This document shows positions 28,871-39,193 of a DNA stretch of 64,000 bases, piece by piece. Origin of the DNA: Microbacterium limosum (lineage in GTDB: Bacteria; Actinomycetota; Actinomycetes; Actinomycetales; Microbacteriaceae); the NCBI RefSeq assembly GCF_036324365.1, contig NZ_CP137080.1, positions 1,674,001 through 1,738,000 on the forward strand. The letters run 5' to 3'. Each line of letters begins with the position of its first letter. Positions within the stretch are counted from its first letter, which is position 1. The notes under the pieces are model-generated. The model saw only the letters and a list, made by a program, of their open reading frames with translations. It was not told where the DNA came from and searched no databases. The translations under genes were made by a program, and so were the position numbers.

Positions 28871-29839
28871 TCAAGACCGGGCGCGGAGAGCGGCCGCCAC
28901 CCTCGCGACCAGCTCGTCGGGGTGCGCGAACAGCATCGTGCGGCTCACGCGGATCACGCGCCAGCCGGCCGCCTGCAGCGCGTCGTGCTTCTCCATGTCC
29001 CGATTCCACGTCGCCAGGTCCACGCGGTGATGATCGCCCTCGTACTCGATCGCGATCTTCCACTCGGGGTAGGCCAGGTCGACGCAGCCGATGAAGTTCC
29101 CCGTGTCGTCGTACACGTCATGATCCAGCGTCGGCTCGGGAAGACCCGCGTCGCACAGGGTCAGCCGGGACCACGACTCGGGACGGGACGCGGAGCCGGT
29201 CCGCACACGATCGACTGTCTCGCGCAGGCGCGGCCCGCCGACGCGGCGTCCGGCGCGCACCGCGGCATGCAGCTGGTCGACCCTCGCCAGCGGCGGCGGC
29301 ATCGGGCGCGGCCGGGGGCCCGGCATCCGCTGGACCCTTACGAGCGAATCGCCCGCCGCGATCAGGTCATACGGATGCAGCGGCTGAGCCCCCAGCATCG
29401 CCCACGTCGTCGCCGGGCTCGCGATGCGCACCCCGGTGCCGGGATGCACGACGACCCTGGTCAGGCGCGGCTGCGCCTCGTGCCCGCGGATGCCGCGCAC
29501 ACGGGGCAGGCGGCGCGGAGGGAGGACCGCGACGTGGACCGTCTCGTCCGGGAGAAGGGGAAGGGCAGTACCCCAGAGGACCGCCGCGGTCGCATGACTG
29601 AAGAACTCGAACTCGGACATGCGCGCCGCGTACTCCAGGGCCGCCAGACGGATCCGCTCGCGCTGGCTCAGGGCCGCGTCGGCAGCGCCGGCGTCGAAGA
29701 CCTCGCGCCGGGAGCGCACGCCGTGGAACGGACGACGCAGGTCCTTCGAGCGCAGACGCCCCTCGCCGACGCCCGCGGCGCGCGCCATCGCGACGGTGAA
29801 AGCGGGCGGCAGCGTTTCGGGAAGCGGAGTGTGCGACAT
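28871..29839 (-). CDS. DUF559/Vsr-fold endonuclease-domain protein
   Basis: A 322-aa protein of a type found in many copies in Microbacteriaceae. The N-terminal 180 residues resemble AbiEi-like/antitoxin winged regions (HATAAVLWGTALPLLPDE). The C-terminal 110 residues have the Vsr/PD-(D/E)xK-like pattern: CVDLAYPEWKIAIEYEGDHHR, then WNRDMEKHDALQAAGWRVIRVSR. The Asp, Glu and Glu-x-Asp-His cluster would hold the nuclease metal. Biological role unknown; a defence function is often supposed but not shown. ATG 29839 starts the family N-terminus; upstream codons are GC-rich filler. It sits between prfA and the holin-like gene, bracketed by repeat copies A and B. Confidence 0.75.
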   Translation of the reverse strand: MSHTPLPETLPPAFTVAMARAAGVGEGRLRSKDLRRPFHGVRSRREVFDAGAADAALSQRERIRLAALEYAARMSEFEFFSHATAAVLWGTALPLLPDETVHVAVLPPRRLPRVRGIRGHEAQPRLTRVVVHPGTGVRIASPATTWAMLGAQPLHPYDLIAAGDSLVRVQRMPGPRPRPMPPPLARVDQLHAAVRAGRRVGGPRLRETVDRVRTGSASRPESWSRLTLCDAGLPEPTLDHDVYDDTGNFIGCVDLAYPEWKIAIEYEGDHHRVDLATWNRDMEKHDALQAAGWRVIRVSRTMLFAHPDELVARVAAALRARS

Positions 29840-29957
29840 GCGCCCCACCGTGCCGCGCAGCACTGCTCCGCAGGGCGCGCCCGCCGGCATCCGTGGATCA
29901 CCGCACCGACCGCGCCCTGTGGAGGACCCCCGCGCGACCCCCGCGCCGCCCGCGCGC

Positions 29958-30021
29958 GGCCGCTCCCCTGTCACGAAACGACGCGGCGGAACCGCCATCG
30001 GGTCGATTCGCGACAGGCGAG
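29958..30021. repeat. Copy B of the paired palindromic element
   Basis: Begins GGCCGCTCCCCTGTCACGA and ends CGACAGGCGAG. The arms 29967-29982 and 30002-30017 form a 16-bp imperfect stem (14 of 16 positions complementary) around a 19-nt centre. It follows the prfA stop codon by about 60 nt on the minus strand. Confidence 0.7.
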
Positions 30022-30080
30022 CCCTCCGCCCGGGGCGCGAGGGCGCAGGGCGCGGGCGGGGGCAGGGCGCAGGGCGCGGG

Positions 30081-31169
30081 TCAGGCGCCGAGGGCGGCGA
30101 GGCGCGCTTCCTCGTCCGCGGCGATGCAGCTCTCGATCACCGGGCCGAGGGCGCCGTCCATGACCTGGTCGAGGTTGTACGCCTTGTAGCCGGTGCGGTG
30201 GTCGGCGATGCGGTTCTCGGGGAAGTTGTAGGTGCGGATGCGCTCGGAGCGATCCATCCCGCGGATCTGCGACTTCCGGGCGTCGGATGCCGCGGCATCC
30301 CGCTCCTCCTGCTGCTTCGCCAGCAGGCGCGCACGCAGCACGCGCATGCCCGCCTCGCGGTTCTGCAGCTGCGACTTCTCGTTCTGCATCGACACGACGA
30401 TCCCGGTCGGCAGGTGCGTGATGCGCACGGCGGAGTCGGTCGTGTTGACCGACTGACCGCCGGGGCCGGAGGAGCGGAACACGTCGATCTTGAGGTCGTT
30501 CGGGTTGATCTCGATCTCGTCGGGCTCGTCGACCTCGGGGAACACCAGCACGCCGGTCGTGGACGTGTGGATGCGTCCCTGCGACTCGGTCGCGGGAACC
30601 CGCTGCACGCGGTGCACGCCTCCCTCGTACTTGAGGTGGGCCCAGACCCCCTGCGCCGGGTCGGACGAGGAGCCCTTGATCGCGACCTGCACGTTCTTGT
30701 AGCCCCCGAGGTCGGACTCGTCGCGCTCGATGAGCTCCGACTTCCAGCCCTGCGCCGCGGCGAACTGGAGGTACATCCGCAACAGATCCGCCGCGAACAG
30801 CGCGCTCTCCGCGCCGCCCTCCCCCGCCTTGATCTCGAGGATGACATCGCGCGCGTCGTCGGGGTCGCGCGGGATCAGCAGCCGCCGCAGGCGCTCCTGC
30901 GCGGCGAGCATCTTCTCCTCGAGCGCGGGGACCTCCTCCGCGAACGCGTCGTCCTCGCGGGCGAGCTCGCGCGCGGCATCCAGGTCGTCGGATGCCGCGG
31001 ACCACGCCTCGTGGGCGGCGACGATCCGCGAGAGCTCTGCATATCGGCGGTTGACGCGCTTGGCACGTGGGGCGTCGGCGTGCACCGCCGGGTCGGAGAG
31101 TTCCTCCTGCACCCGGCGGTGCTCGTCGATGAGCGCCTTGACGGAGTCGAAGATCGCGGGATCGGTCAT
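30081..31169 (-). CDS. prfA: Peptide chain release factor 1
   Basis: A 362-aa class I release factor that ends translation at UAA and UAG. The catalytic GGQ is in [17 protein letters not shown], and the anticodon-mimic region ([23 protein letters not shown]) holds PAT, the RF1-type tripeptide, which separates it from RF2. The N-terminal helical domain is complete. Start ATG 31169, 10 nt downstream of rho. The gene that normally precedes prfA's partner, prmC, is displaced to 23 kb. Confidence 0.97.
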   Translation of the reverse strand: MTDPAIFDSVKALIDEHRRVQEELSDPAVHADAPRAKRVNRRYAELSRIVAAHEAWSAASDDLDAARELAREDDAFAEEVPALEEKMLAAQERLRRLLIPRDPDDARDVILEIKAGEGGAESALFAADLLRMYLQFAAAQGWKSELIERDESDLGGYKNVQVAIKGSSSDPAQGVWAHLKYEGGVHRVQRVPATESQGRIHTSTTGVLVFPEVDEPDEIEINPNDLKIDVFRSSGPGGQSVNTTDSAVRITHLPTGIVVSMQNEKSQLQNREAGMRVLRARLLAKQQEERDAAASDARKSQIRGMDRSERIRTYNFPENRIADHRTGYKAYNLDQVMDGALGPVIESCIAADEEARLAALGA

Positions 31170-31179
31170 GCCGGTCGGA

Positions 31180-33306
31180 TCAGCGGATGTTGTTCTCGTG
31201 CCCGTGGCTGTGACCGCCGCCGTGCCCCTCGCGCGCGGGGGCGGGGACCGACTTCTGCATCTGCACGAGGAACTCGACGTTGGAGCTGGTCTCCTTGAGC
31301 TTGCCAAGGACGACCTCGAGCGCCTGCTGCGGGTCGAGGCCCGCGAGGGCGCGACGCAGCTTCCACGTGATCTTGACCTCGTCGGCCGAGAGCAGCATCT
31401 CCTCGCGACGGGTGGACGACGCGTTCACGTCCACCGCGGGGAAGATGCGCTTGTCGGCGAGCTGGCGAGACAGGCGCAGCTCGCTGTTGCCGGTGCCCTT
31501 GAACTCCTCGAAGATGACCTCGTCCATCTTGGACCCGGTCTCCACGAGCGCCGTCGCGAGGATCGTGAGCGATCCGCCGTTCTCGATGTTGCGCGCGGCG
31601 CCGAAGAAGCGCTTGGGCGGGTAGAGCGCCGACGCGTCGACGCCTCCCGTCAGCACACGGCCGGACGTGGGGGCCGAGATGTTGTACGCGCGCCCGAGGC
31701 GGGTGATGGAGTCGAGCAGCACGACGACGTCGCGGCCCAGCTCGACGAGCCGCTTGGCGCGCTCGATCGCGAGCTCGGCGACCGTCGTGTGGTCTTCGGC
31801 GGGACGGTCGAACGTCGAGGCGATGACCTCGCCGCGCACCGAGCGCTGCATGTCGGTCACCTCTTCGGGGCGCTCGTCGACGAGGACGACCATGAGGTGG
31901 ACCTCGGGGTTGTTCTTCGCGATCGCGTCGGCGATCTGCTGCAGCACGATCGTCTTGCCGGCCTTGGGCGGGGCGACGATGAGGCCGCGCTGGCCCTTGC
32001 CGATGGGCGCCACGAGATCGATGATCCGCTGGGTGAGCTTCTCGGGCGCCGTCTCCAGGCGCAGGCGCTCCTGGGGGTACAGCGGCGTGAGCTTGCCGAA
32101 CTCGACACGCGTCGCCGCGTCGTCGGGCGACAGTCCGTTGATCGAGTCGACCTTCACGAGCGCGTTGTACTTCTGGCGGCCCGACTGCTCGCCCTCGCGA
32201 GGCTGCTTGATGGCGCCGACGACGGCGTCGCCCTTGCGGAGGTTGTACTTCTTCACCTGACCGAGGGAGACGTAGACGTCGCTCGTGCCGGGCAGGTAGC
32301 CCGTCGTGCGCACGAAGGCGTAGTTGTCGAGCACGTCGAGGATGCCCGCGATCGGGATCAGGACGTCGTCGTCGCCGATCTCGGTGTCGAACTCGTCCGA
32401 TGCTCCGCCGCCGGTCGCGCCGCGCTTGTTGCGCCCGCGACCCCGACCGCGACCCTGGCCGCGCTGGTCGTCGTCGGCGTCCGGCGCGGGCGACGAGGAT
32501 GACGGGGCGCTGCCGGGCGCGGACGGGGCGTTCTGCGCCTCGCCGCCCTTCTGGCCGCCGCCGTTGTTCTGACCACCGCCGTTGTTCTGGCCGCCCGCCC
32601 CACCGCGGTTGCGGTTCCGGTTGCGGTTGCGGTTGCGGCGACCACCGGTCTGCTCGCCCTCGGACGAGTCGTCGGTCGCGGCGCCGTCGTTTGACGACGC
32701 GTCCTGGGAGGAGCCCTCGGAGGACGAACCCTCGGAGGACGAACCCTGCTTCGACTCGTCGGCCGTGGAGCCGGCGGGCGCTGCGGACGCGTCGCCGGAC
32801 GCGTCGGGCGCCGTCGCCTCGGCGGGCGCGGGCGCCTCGGCGGATGCCGGGGTCTGCGCCTCGGCGGGCGCGGGCGCGGGCGCCTCCGCGGATGCCGGGG
32901 TCTGCGCCTCGGCGGGCGCCTCCGCGGCCGCGTCGGCGTCCTGGATGGCGGTCGCGAGGCGCGCGACCAGCTCGGTGTCGACGGCCGACTGCGCGGACTT
33001 CAGCGTGACGCCGAGCTCGGCGGCCGCGGCGATGACGCGCTTGGCGTCGACGCCGAGGTCGGCCGCGACCTCGCGCACCCGCGGACGCCGCTCGCTCTTG
33101 CGGGGCGCGCGCACCCGCTTGCCCTCGGCCGGAGCCTCGGAGGTGGCCTCCTCCGCGGGGGCATCGGATGCCTGCTCGGCGGGCGCGGCCTCAGCCGCGG
33201 TGTTCTGCTCGCCGGCGGCGGTGTCGGCCGCGGGCGCCTGGTCGGTGGAAGCCTGGTCGCCCTGGGCGTCGGTGGCTTCGGTCTGGATCTCGGAGATGGA
33301 CTCCAC
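31180..33306 (-). CDS. rho: Transcription termination factor Rho with extended N-terminus
   Basis: A 708-aa hexameric RNA helicase. The C-terminal 400 residues are standard: RNA-binding core [18 protein letters not shown]-loop [38 protein letters not shown]- and R-loop [24 protein letters not shown]. The first 300 residues are low complexity: Ala/Glu/Pro, then Ser/Glu, then an Arg-Asn/Gly-Gln tract. Within them residues about 70-115 ([24 protein letters not shown]) look like an IF2-N type helical domain rather than the usual Rho_N. The tail is His-rich ([12 protein letters not shown]). GTG 33306 has an AAGGGAGA ribosome site. Similar N-terminal extensions are known in actinobacterial Rho. Confidence 0.95.
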   Translation of the reverse strand: MESISEIQTEATDAQGDQASTDQAPAADTAAGEQNTAAEAAPAEQASDAPAEEATSEAPAEGKRVRAPRKSERRPRVREVAADLGVDAKRVIAAAAELGVTLKSAQSAVDTELVARLATAIQDADAAAEAPAEAQTPASAEAPAPAPAEAQTPASAEAPAPAEATAPDASGDASAAPAGSTADESKQGSSSEGSSSEGSSQDASSNDGAATDDSSEGEQTGGRRNRNRNRNRNRGGAGGQNNGGGQNNGGGQKGGEAQNAPSAPGSAPSSSSPAPDADDDQRGQGRGRGRGRNKRGATGGGASDEFDTEIGDDDVLIPIAGILDVLDNYAFVRTTGYLPGTSDVYVSLGQVKKYNLRKGDAVVGAIKQPREGEQSGRQKYNALVKVDSINGLSPDDAATRVEFGKLTPLYPQERLRLETAPEKLTQRIIDLVAPIGKGQRGLIVAPPKAGKTIVLQQIADAIAKNNPEVHLMVVLVDERPEEVTDMQRSVRGEVIASTFDRPAEDHTTVAELAIERAKRLVELGRDVVVLLDSITRLGRAYNISAPTSGRVLTGGVDASALYPPKRFFGAARNIENGGSLTILATALVETGSKMDEVIFEEFKGTGNSELRLSRQLADKRIFPAVDVNASSTRREEMLLSADEVKITWKLRRALAGLDPQQALEVVLGKLKETSSNVEFLVQMQKSVPAPAREGHGGGHSHGHENNIR
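32605..32640. repeat. Six-base (Arg-Asn codon pair) repeat inside rho
   Basis: GGTTGC-type hexamers repeated about six times in frame, encoding alternating Arg and Asn in Rho. In-frame length change would add or remove Arg-Asn pairs without breaking the gene. Confidence 0.7.
32832..32927. repeat. 48-bp tandem duplication inside rho
   Basis: Two near-identical 48-bp copies starting at 32832 and 32880, encoding the repeated [16 protein letters not shown] unit of the Rho N-terminal extension. Confidence 0.7.
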
Positions 33307-33466
33307 GAGTTCTCCCTTGCACGTGTGGATGATCTACTGCACGGGCGCCGATGGACCGTGACGCCGCACCGCCGATCGGACGACCGTCGCGGTGCTCAGG
33401 CGTCTGTGGCGGGGAAGGACATGCAGTGCTTCGCAGATTGCGATCGGAGGCCAGATTCACGCGTAT

Positions 33467-34396
33467 TCACGTGGAACCCTCCGTGTTCTTCACTGTAGCA
33501 CCCTTGAAGTCGACGGCCAGCATGAGGGCCTCCCACGGAGTGTCCGACGCGTTGGCGACGATGTCCGCGGCCTCGAGGCGGCGCCCGGGCCCGTCGGCGA
33601 GCACCAGGATGCTGGGGCCCGCGCCCGAGACGACGGCGGCGAAGCCGGCGTCTCGCAGGGCCTGCACGAGACGCAGCGTCTCGGGCATGGCCTCGGCGCG
33701 GTAGTTCTGGTGGAGCTTGTCCTCCGTGGCCGCCATCAGCAGCTCGGGACTCTGCGTGAGCGCCGCGATGAGCAGCGCCGACCGCGAGACGTTGAACACG
33801 GCATCCTCGCGCGGCACGTGCAGCGGCTGCAGGCTGCGGGCGAGCGACGTCGACATCGTGAATCCGGGGACGAACACGAGCGGCGACACGCCGCGGTGCA
33901 CGAGCAGCTTCTTGTGCTGGGGGCCCTCGGGGGTCAGCCACGCGATCGTCAGCCCGCCGAACAGCGCGGGGGCGACGTTGTCGGGGTGGCCCTCCATCTC
34001 GGTCGCCAGGCGCAGCAGGTCGTCGTCGCTGAAGTCGACCACGCCCTCCAGCAGCCCCTTAGCCGCCACGATGCCCGAGACCACCGCCGCGCCGGACGAG
34101 CCCATGCCGCGCCCGTGCGGGATGACGTTGTGCGCCCGCAGACGCAGGCCCGGCAGCGGCACGCCCGCCGCGCGATACGTGTGGTCGATCGCGCGCACGA
34201 CGAGGTGCGAGGCATCCCGCGGCACGTCCTCGGCGCCCTCGCCCGCCACGTGCACCTCGACGCCCGGTTCGGGCAGCGCCGTGACCTCGAGTTCGTCGTA
34301 CACGCTCAGCGCAAGCCCGAGGGTGTCGAAGCCCGGCCCGAGGTTCGCGCTGGTGGCGGGCACCCGCACCGAGACGGTGCGAGGGGCTGTGTTCAC
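33467..34396 (-). CDS. thrB: Homoserine kinase
   Basis: A 309-aa GHMP-family kinase that phosphorylates homoserine on the way to threonine. It has [19 protein letters not shown] at the N-terminus, the phosphate-binding loop [16 protein letters not shown] (about residues 90-105), and the C-terminal [15 protein letters not shown] 34396 overlaps the thrC stop by 4 bp (GTGA). Order hom-thrC-thrB on the minus strand is the actinobacterial threonine operon; 160 nt separate it from rho downstream. Confidence 0.97.
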   Translation of the reverse strand: MNTAPRTVSVRVPATSANLGPGFDTLGLALSVYDELEVTALPEPGVEVHVAGEGAEDVPRDASHLVVRAIDHTYRAAGVPLPGLRLRAHNVIPHGRGMGSSGAAVVSGIVAAKGLLEGVVDFSDDDLLRLATEMEGHPDNVAPALFGGLTIAWLTPEGPQHKKLLVHRGVSPLVFVPGFTMSTSLARSLQPLHVPREDAVFNVSRSALLIAALTQSPELLMAATEDKLHQNYRAEAMPETLRLVQALRDAGFAAVVSGAGPSILVLADGPGRRLEAADIVANASDTPWEALMLAVDFKGATVKNTEGST

Positions 34397-35481
34397 GCGG
34401 TGGCTCCGACGGGGGCGAGGCCGAGCACGTCGGCGACGTCGGAGGTGGTGGCGTCCACGACGGTCGGCTCGACCTGCGACCCGTCGGAGCGGCGGAGCGC
34501 CCACTGCGGGTCCTTCAGGCCGTGGCCGGTCACCGTGAGCACGACGCGCGAGCCCGCGGGGATGACGCCCGCCTCGGCGCGGTCGAGGAGCCCGGCGACG
34601 CTGATCGCCGAGGCGGGCTCGACGAAGATGCCCACTTCTCCCGCGAGCAGCTTCTGCGCCGCGAGGATGCGGTCGTCGTCGATCGCGCCGAAGTACCCGT
34701 CGGTCGCTTCCCGCGCCTCGATGGCGAGGTGCCACGAGGCGGGGTTGCCGATGCGGATGGCCGACGCGATCGTCTCGGGGTTGCGCACGACCTCCCCGAC
34801 GACGAGCGGGGCGCTGCCGGCGGCCTGGAAACCGAACATGCGCGGGACGCGGGTGGAGACGCCGCTCGCGGCCTCCTCGCGGTAGCCGCGCGTGTAGGCG
34901 GTGTAGTTGCCGGCGTTGCCGACCGGGATGAAGTGGAAGTCGGGCGCGTCGCCCAGCTGCTCCACGACCTCGTACGCGGCCGTCTTCTGCCCGTCGATGC
35001 GGTCGGGGTTGACCGAGTTGACCAGGTGCACGGGGTAGTGCTCGGCGAGCTCGCGGGCGATCTCGAGGCAGTCGTCGAAGTTGCCGCGCACCTGGATGAG
35101 CCGGCCGTCGTGCGCGACGGCCTGGCTGAGCTTGCCCATCGCGATCTTGCCCTCGGGCACCAGCACGGCGGCCGTGATGCCGGCGTGCGCCGCGTACGCG
35201 GCGGCCGACGCCGACGTGTTGCCCGTCGACGCGCAGATCACGGCCTTCGCGCCGTGCTCGATCGCGCGGGAGATCGCGACGGTCATGCCGCGGTCCTTGA
35301 ACGACCCGGTGGGGTTCATCCCCTCGTACTTGACCCAGACGTCGGCGCCCGTGCGGCGGGAGAGCGCGGGCGCCGGCAGCAGCGGCGTCCCTCCCTCGCC
35401 GAGGGTGACGACGGTCGAGCTCTCGGTCACTCCGAGCCGGTCTCCGTATTCGCGCAGGACTCCGCGCCAGACGTGTGCCAT
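34393..35481 (-). CDS. thrC: Threonine synthase
   Basis: A 362-aa PLP enzyme converting O-phosphohomoserine to threonine. The PLP Lys is in [16 protein letters not shown] (about residue 59), followed by [17 protein letters not shown] and the glycine loop [11 protein letters not shown]. It is the short, monofunctional form typical of actinobacteria. ATG 35481 is one base beyond the hom stop region, and the gene overlaps thrB by 4 bp. Confidence 0.97.
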   Translation of the reverse strand: MAHVWRGVLREYGDRLGVTESSTVVTLGEGGTPLLPAPALSRRTGADVWVKYEGMNPTGSFKDRGMTVAISRAIEHGAKAVICASTGNTSASAAAYAAHAGITAAVLVPEGKIAMGKLSQAVAHDGRLIQVRGNFDDCLEIARELAEHYPVHLVNSVNPDRIDGQKTAAYEVVEQLGDAPDFHFIPVGNAGNYTAYTRGYREEAASGVSTRVPRMFGFQAAGSAPLVVGEVVRNPETIASAIRIGNPASWHLAIEAREATDGYFGAIDDDRILAAQKLLAGEVGIFVEPASAISVAGLLDRAEAGVIPAGSRVVLTVTGHGLKDPQWALRRSDGSQVEPTVVDATTSDVADVLGLAPVGATA

Positions 35482-35482
35482 G

Positions 35483-36808
35483 TCAGTCTCCTTCCACACG
35501 CAGGACCGACACGACCCGCTCTACCACGCCGGAAGAGGCGAGGCGGGCGACGGTGTCGGAGAGGTCCTGCTCCAGGGCCTTGTGAGTACCGATGACGAGG
35601 CGGGCGACGGGTGCGCCCTGCTCCTCTTCGGTGAGAACGGTCTGCTCGACGGTCGCGATGGACACGCGCCCCTCGGTCAGGATGCCGGCCACGGTCGCGA
35701 GCACGCCCGCGTGGTCGTCGACCTCGAGCGTGATCTGGTAGCGCGTCGTGACGCGCCCGATCGGCAGGATCGGGAGGTTGGCGCGCGTGGACTCGCCCAC
35801 CCCGACTCCCCCGGCGATGTGGCGGCGGGCCGCGGAGACGACGTCGCCGAGCACGGCGGATGCCGTCTGCACTCCCCCGGCGCCGGCTCCGTAGAACATC
35901 AGGCTTCCGGCGGCCTCGGCCTCGACGAAGACGGCGTTGTTGGCACCGTGCACGCTCGCGAGCGGGTGCGAGCGGGGCACGAGCGCGGGGTAGACCCGCA
36001 CGGATATGGCGTCGGCCTGCTGGCCGGCCGCGGCATCCTCGATGCGCTCGCAGACGGCGAGGAGCTTGATGACGTAGCCCGCGTGGCGGGCGGATTCGAT
36101 CATCGCGGCGTCGACGCCCGTGATGCCCTCGCGGTGCACCGCGTCGAGGGGGACGGCGGTGTGGAACGCCAGGCTCGCGAGCAGCGCCGCCTTTTGCGCG
36201 GCGTCGTAGCCCTCGACATCCGCCGTCGGGTCGGCCTCGGCGAAGCCGAGCGCCTGCGCCTGGCTCAGCACGTCGGCGAAGGCGGCGCCCTCGGTGTCCA
36301 TGCGGTCGAGGATGTAGTTCGTGGTGCCGTTGACGATGCCCATGATGCGGCGCACGCGGTCGCCGGCGAGGGAGTCGCGCAGCGGGCGGATGATCGGGAT
36401 CGCGCCCGCCGCGGCGGCCTCGTAGTAGACGGATGCCCCGACCTGGTCGGCGGCGTCGAAGATCTCGGGGCCGTGGGTGGCCAGGAGCGCCTTGTTGGCG
36501 GTCACGACGTCGGCGCCCGAGGCGAGGGCCTGCAGCATGCTGGTGCGGGCGGGCTCGATGCCGCCCATCAGCTCGATGACGATGTCGGCGCCGACGATCA
36601 GGGCCTCCGCGTCGGTCGTGAACAGCTCGGCCGGCAGCTCCACGTCGCGCGGCGCGTCGATCGTGCGCACCGCGATCCCGGCGAGCTCGAGGCGCGCACC
36701 CGCGCGGTCGGCGAGCTCGTCGCCGTGGCGCAGCAGCAGCCCCGCGACCTGTGATCCGACCGCGCCGGCGCCCAGCAGGGCGACGCGCAGCGTGCGGTAG
36801 TCGGTCAT
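35483..36808 (-). CDS. hom: Homoserine dehydrogenase
   Basis: A 441-aa NAD(P)H-dependent enzyme reducing aspartate semialdehyde to homoserine. The Rossmann motif [13 protein letters not shown] is at residues 13-25. Catalytic blocks include [25 protein letters not shown] and [23 protein letters not shown]-terminal ACT domain ([28 protein letters not shown], from about residue 352) suggests feedback control by threonine. It overlaps lysA by 4 bp (ATGA). Confidence 0.97.
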   Translation of the reverse strand: MTDYRTLRVALLGAGAVGSQVAGLLLRHGDELADRAGARLELAGIAVRTIDAPRDVELPAELFTTDAEALIVGADIVIELMGGIEPARTSMLQALASGADVVTANKALLATHGPEIFDAADQVGASVYYEAAAAGAIPIIRPLRDSLAGDRVRRIMGIVNGTTNYILDRMDTEGAAFADVLSQAQALGFAEADPTADVEGYDAAQKAALLASLAFHTAVPLDAVHREGITGVDAAMIESARHAGYVIKLLAVCERIEDAAAGQQADAISVRVYPALVPRSHPLASVHGANNAVFVEAEAAGSLMFYGAGAGGVQTASAVLGDVVSAARRHIAGGVGVGESTRANLPILPIGRVTTRYQITLEVDDHAGVLATVAGILTEGRVSIATVEQTVLTEEEQGAPVARLVIGTHKALEQDLSDTVARLASSGVVERVVSVLRVEGD

Positions 36809-38283
36809 TCTTCTCCCCTCGACGGGTGCAGCCCGGCATCCCGGGCCAGCAGGTCGGTGACGGTCTCACCGTGCACGATCACCCGGGCCGCGCCGTCGCG
36901 CACCGCGACGACCGGCGGCCGGGGCACGTGGTTGTAGTTGCTTGACAGCGGCTGGCAGTACGCGCCCGTCACCGGCACGGCGAGCAGGTCGCCGGGCGAG
37001 ACGTCATCCGGCAGGTACTCGGCATCGACGACGACGTCGCCCGATTCGCAGTGCTTGCCGACGACGCGCACGAGCTGGGTGCCGGCCTCGGAGACGCGTG
37101 AGGCGATCCGCGCCGAGAAGTCCGCGCCGTACAGGGCGTGGCGGGCGTTGTCGCTCATGCCGCCGTCGACGCTCACGTAGCGCCGCACGGCGGGCCCGGT
37201 CTCGGTGTCGACCGTGACGTCCTTCGTCGTGCCGACCTCGTAGAGCGTCACCCCGGCGGTGCCGACGATCGAGCGCCCCGGCTCGAACGCGACGACGGGG
37301 ACGGGGATGCCGCGGGCGGCGCTCTCCGCCGCGACGACCTCGAGGATGCCGTCGGCCAGCTGCTCGATCGGCGTGGCCTCGTCGGCCGACGTGTAGGCGA
37401 TGCCGAAGCCGCCGCCGAGGTTGAGGATCGGCGCGGGTTCGCCGCCGTCGCCCACGATGGAGAGCACCTCGAGCAAGCGCGCGGCCGACTCGCGGAATCC
37501 GTCGGTGCCGAAGATCTGCGAGCCGATGTGACAGTGCAGGCCGTCGAAGCGCAGTCCCGGGGCGCGGCGGATCCGCTCGACGATCCTGGCCGCCTCGGCG
37601 AGCGGGAAGCCGAACTTCTGATCCTCGTGGGCCGTCGCGAGGAAGTGGTGCGTCTCGGCGTGCACGCCGGTGTTGACGCGGATCAGCACGGCCTGCGTGC
37701 GACCGGCGTCCGCCGCGATCCGCGAGAGGCGCTCGAGCTCGATCTCGGAGTCGAGGACGATCGTCCCGACGCCGGTCTCGACGGCCCGGCGCAGCTCGGC
37801 GACCGACTTGTTGTTGCCGTGGAAGCCCAGGTGCTCCGCCGGCACACCGGCGGCGAGCGCGACCTCGAGCTCGCCCTGCGTGCAGACGTCGACGCGCATG
37901 CCCTCGGCGGTGACCCACCGGGCGATCTCGGTCGAGAGGAACGCCTTGCCGGCGTAGTAGACCCGCGCGCTGGTGCCCCGCGCCGCGGCGGCCGCGGAGA
38001 ACGCGGCGACGGTGCGGCGGGCTCGCCCTCGGACCTCGTCCTCGTCGATGACGAGCAGGGGCGTGCCGAAGCGGGCCACGACCTCACGCACCGAGACCCC
38101 GCCGACCACGGCGCCGCCCGTCTCGTCACGGTGGGCGCTGGCCGGCCAGACGCCCTCGGCGAGCGCGTTCGCGTCGGAGGGCTCGGAGAGCCAGGCGGGG
38201 GCGAGCGGCGAGGCGGGCACGGCGTACCAATCGGATGTCGGGATGCGTCGGCGCCGACGGGCGGCAGGTCGCGGGATGCTCAC
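36805..38283 (-). CDS. lysA: Diaminopimelate decarboxylase
   Basis: A 492-aa fold-III PLP enzyme making L-lysine from meso-diaminopimelate. The PLP lysine is in VYYAGKAFLS. Other blocks: GFHGNNKSVAEL, FDGLHCHIGSQI, LNLGGGFGIAYT, EPGRSIVG, the C-terminal Cys region GKHCESGDVVV and the substrate Tyr in VPVTGAYCQPLSSNYN. The first 60 residues are Arg/Pro-rich, longer than in other families. GTG 38283 is the last plausible start before the family begins; the open frame extends further without similarity. First gene of the lysA-hom-thrC-thrB run, all overlapping or 1 nt apart. Confidence 0.95.
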   Translation of the reverse strand: MSIPRPAARRRRRIPTSDWYAVPASPLAPAWLSEPSDANALAEGVWPASAHRDETGGAVVGGVSVREVVARFGTPLLVIDEDEVRGRARRTVAAFSAAAAARGTSARVYYAGKAFLSTEIARWVTAEGMRVDVCTQGELEVALAAGVPAEHLGFHGNNKSVAELRRAVETGVGTIVLDSEIELERLSRIAADAGRTQAVLIRVNTGVHAETHHFLATAHEDQKFGFPLAEAARIVERIRRAPGLRFDGLHCHIGSQIFGTDGFRESAARLLEVLSIVGDGGEPAPILNLGGGFGIAYTSADEATPIEQLADGILEVVAAESAARGIPVPVVAFEPGRSIVGTAGVTLYEVGTTKDVTVDTETGPAVRRYVSVDGGMSDNARHALYGADFSARIASRVSEAGTQLVRVVGKHCESGDVVVDAEYLPDDVSPGDLLAVPVTGAYCQPLSSNYNHVPRPPVVAVRDGAARVIVHGETVTDLLARDAGLHPSRGEE

Positions 38284-38353
38284 GCGGCCGACGGTTGCTA
38301 GAAAGTCTAGGGCACCGCGTTCGCTCGACCCCATCCGGCCCGCGCCGGCCGCG

Positions 38354-39190
38354 TCATCCGCAGGAGCCGTCCTGGCGCAGCGCGGGGTCGTGGAGCACGC
38401 CGGGAGCGATGTCGAAGTCGATCGTCGCGCGGCCGTCGGCCACCACGACATCCGTCATCGTCAGCGCAGCCGGCAGGTACTGGGCGACGCAGACGTCCCA
38501 CGAGCGCAGCACGGCATCGGCGAACCCGCCGAACCGGGCGCGCAGGTCGTCGGCCGAGACCGTCGCGTCGGCAAGGCGGAGCGTGGCGGGCGTCAGCACG
38601 AGATCGCCGTCCGCGGCGGAGGGCACGAGCCCCACACCGATCGGGATGACCGCGCCGAAGACGGTGAGCTCGAAGGATGCCGCGACCTCGCCGCCGTCGA
38701 TCGACACCGTGTCTGCCGGGAAGCCCTCGATCCCCGCGAGGAGCGCGCGCACCTGCTGCTCGTCGAGGACCACCGTCGCCGACGCCTGGCCCAGGTCGCG
38801 GTCCGCGCGGATCGGGACTGCCGTCGCGACGACCTCGACGTCGCCCGACAGGGTGTCGAAGCTGAGGTCCTGGGCGGTGATGCGCAGTTCGTCGAGCTCG
38901 CCGGAGACCAGCTGCGGGATCACCATGCCCGACACCTCGACGTCGACCTCGCCCGAGGCATCCGCCCCGAGCTGCTGCACCACCTGGGTGCGCACGGCGC
39001 GCTCGACGAGGTCACCCGCGAGCCAGTTCGCCACGAACCAGCCGCCGACCAGCACCGCCGCCACGATGACGAGCGTGACGATCCAGGGCCACACGCGACG
39101 CCTGCGGGCCGGAGCATCGCCGGAGTCGGCGAGCACCCACCGGCTTCCGGGTTCGGGCAGGGGCAGGGTCGGGTGCTCGGGGCCGCTCAT
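38354..39190 (-). CDS. DUF2993 (LmeA-like) lipid-binding protein
   Basis: A 278-aa protein with a 35-residue cytoplasmic basic N-terminus, one transmembrane helix (WPWIVTLVIVAAVLVGGWFVANWLAG), and an extracytoplasmic DUF2993 domain rich in amphipathic strands (VDVEVSGMVIPQLVSGELDELRITAQDLSF). Homologs in mycobacteria (LmeA) bind phospholipids and act in lipomannan maturation; the role here is inferred by family. It begins 3 nt after argS ends and is probably co-transcribed with it. Confidence 0.82.
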   Translation of the reverse strand: MSGPEHPTLPLPEPGSRWVLADSGDAPARRRRVWPWIVTLVIVAAVLVGGWFVANWLAGDLVERAVRTQVVQQLGADASGEVDVEVSGMVIPQLVSGELDELRITAQDLSFDTLSGDVEVVATAVPIRADRDLGQASATVVLDEQQVRALLAGIEGFPADTVSIDGGEVAASFELTVFGAVIPIGVGLVPSAADGDLVLTPATLRLADATVSADDLRARFGGFADAVLRSWDVCVAQYLPAALTMTDVVVADGRATIDFDIAPGVLHDPALRQDGSCG

Positions 39191-39193
39191 GCG

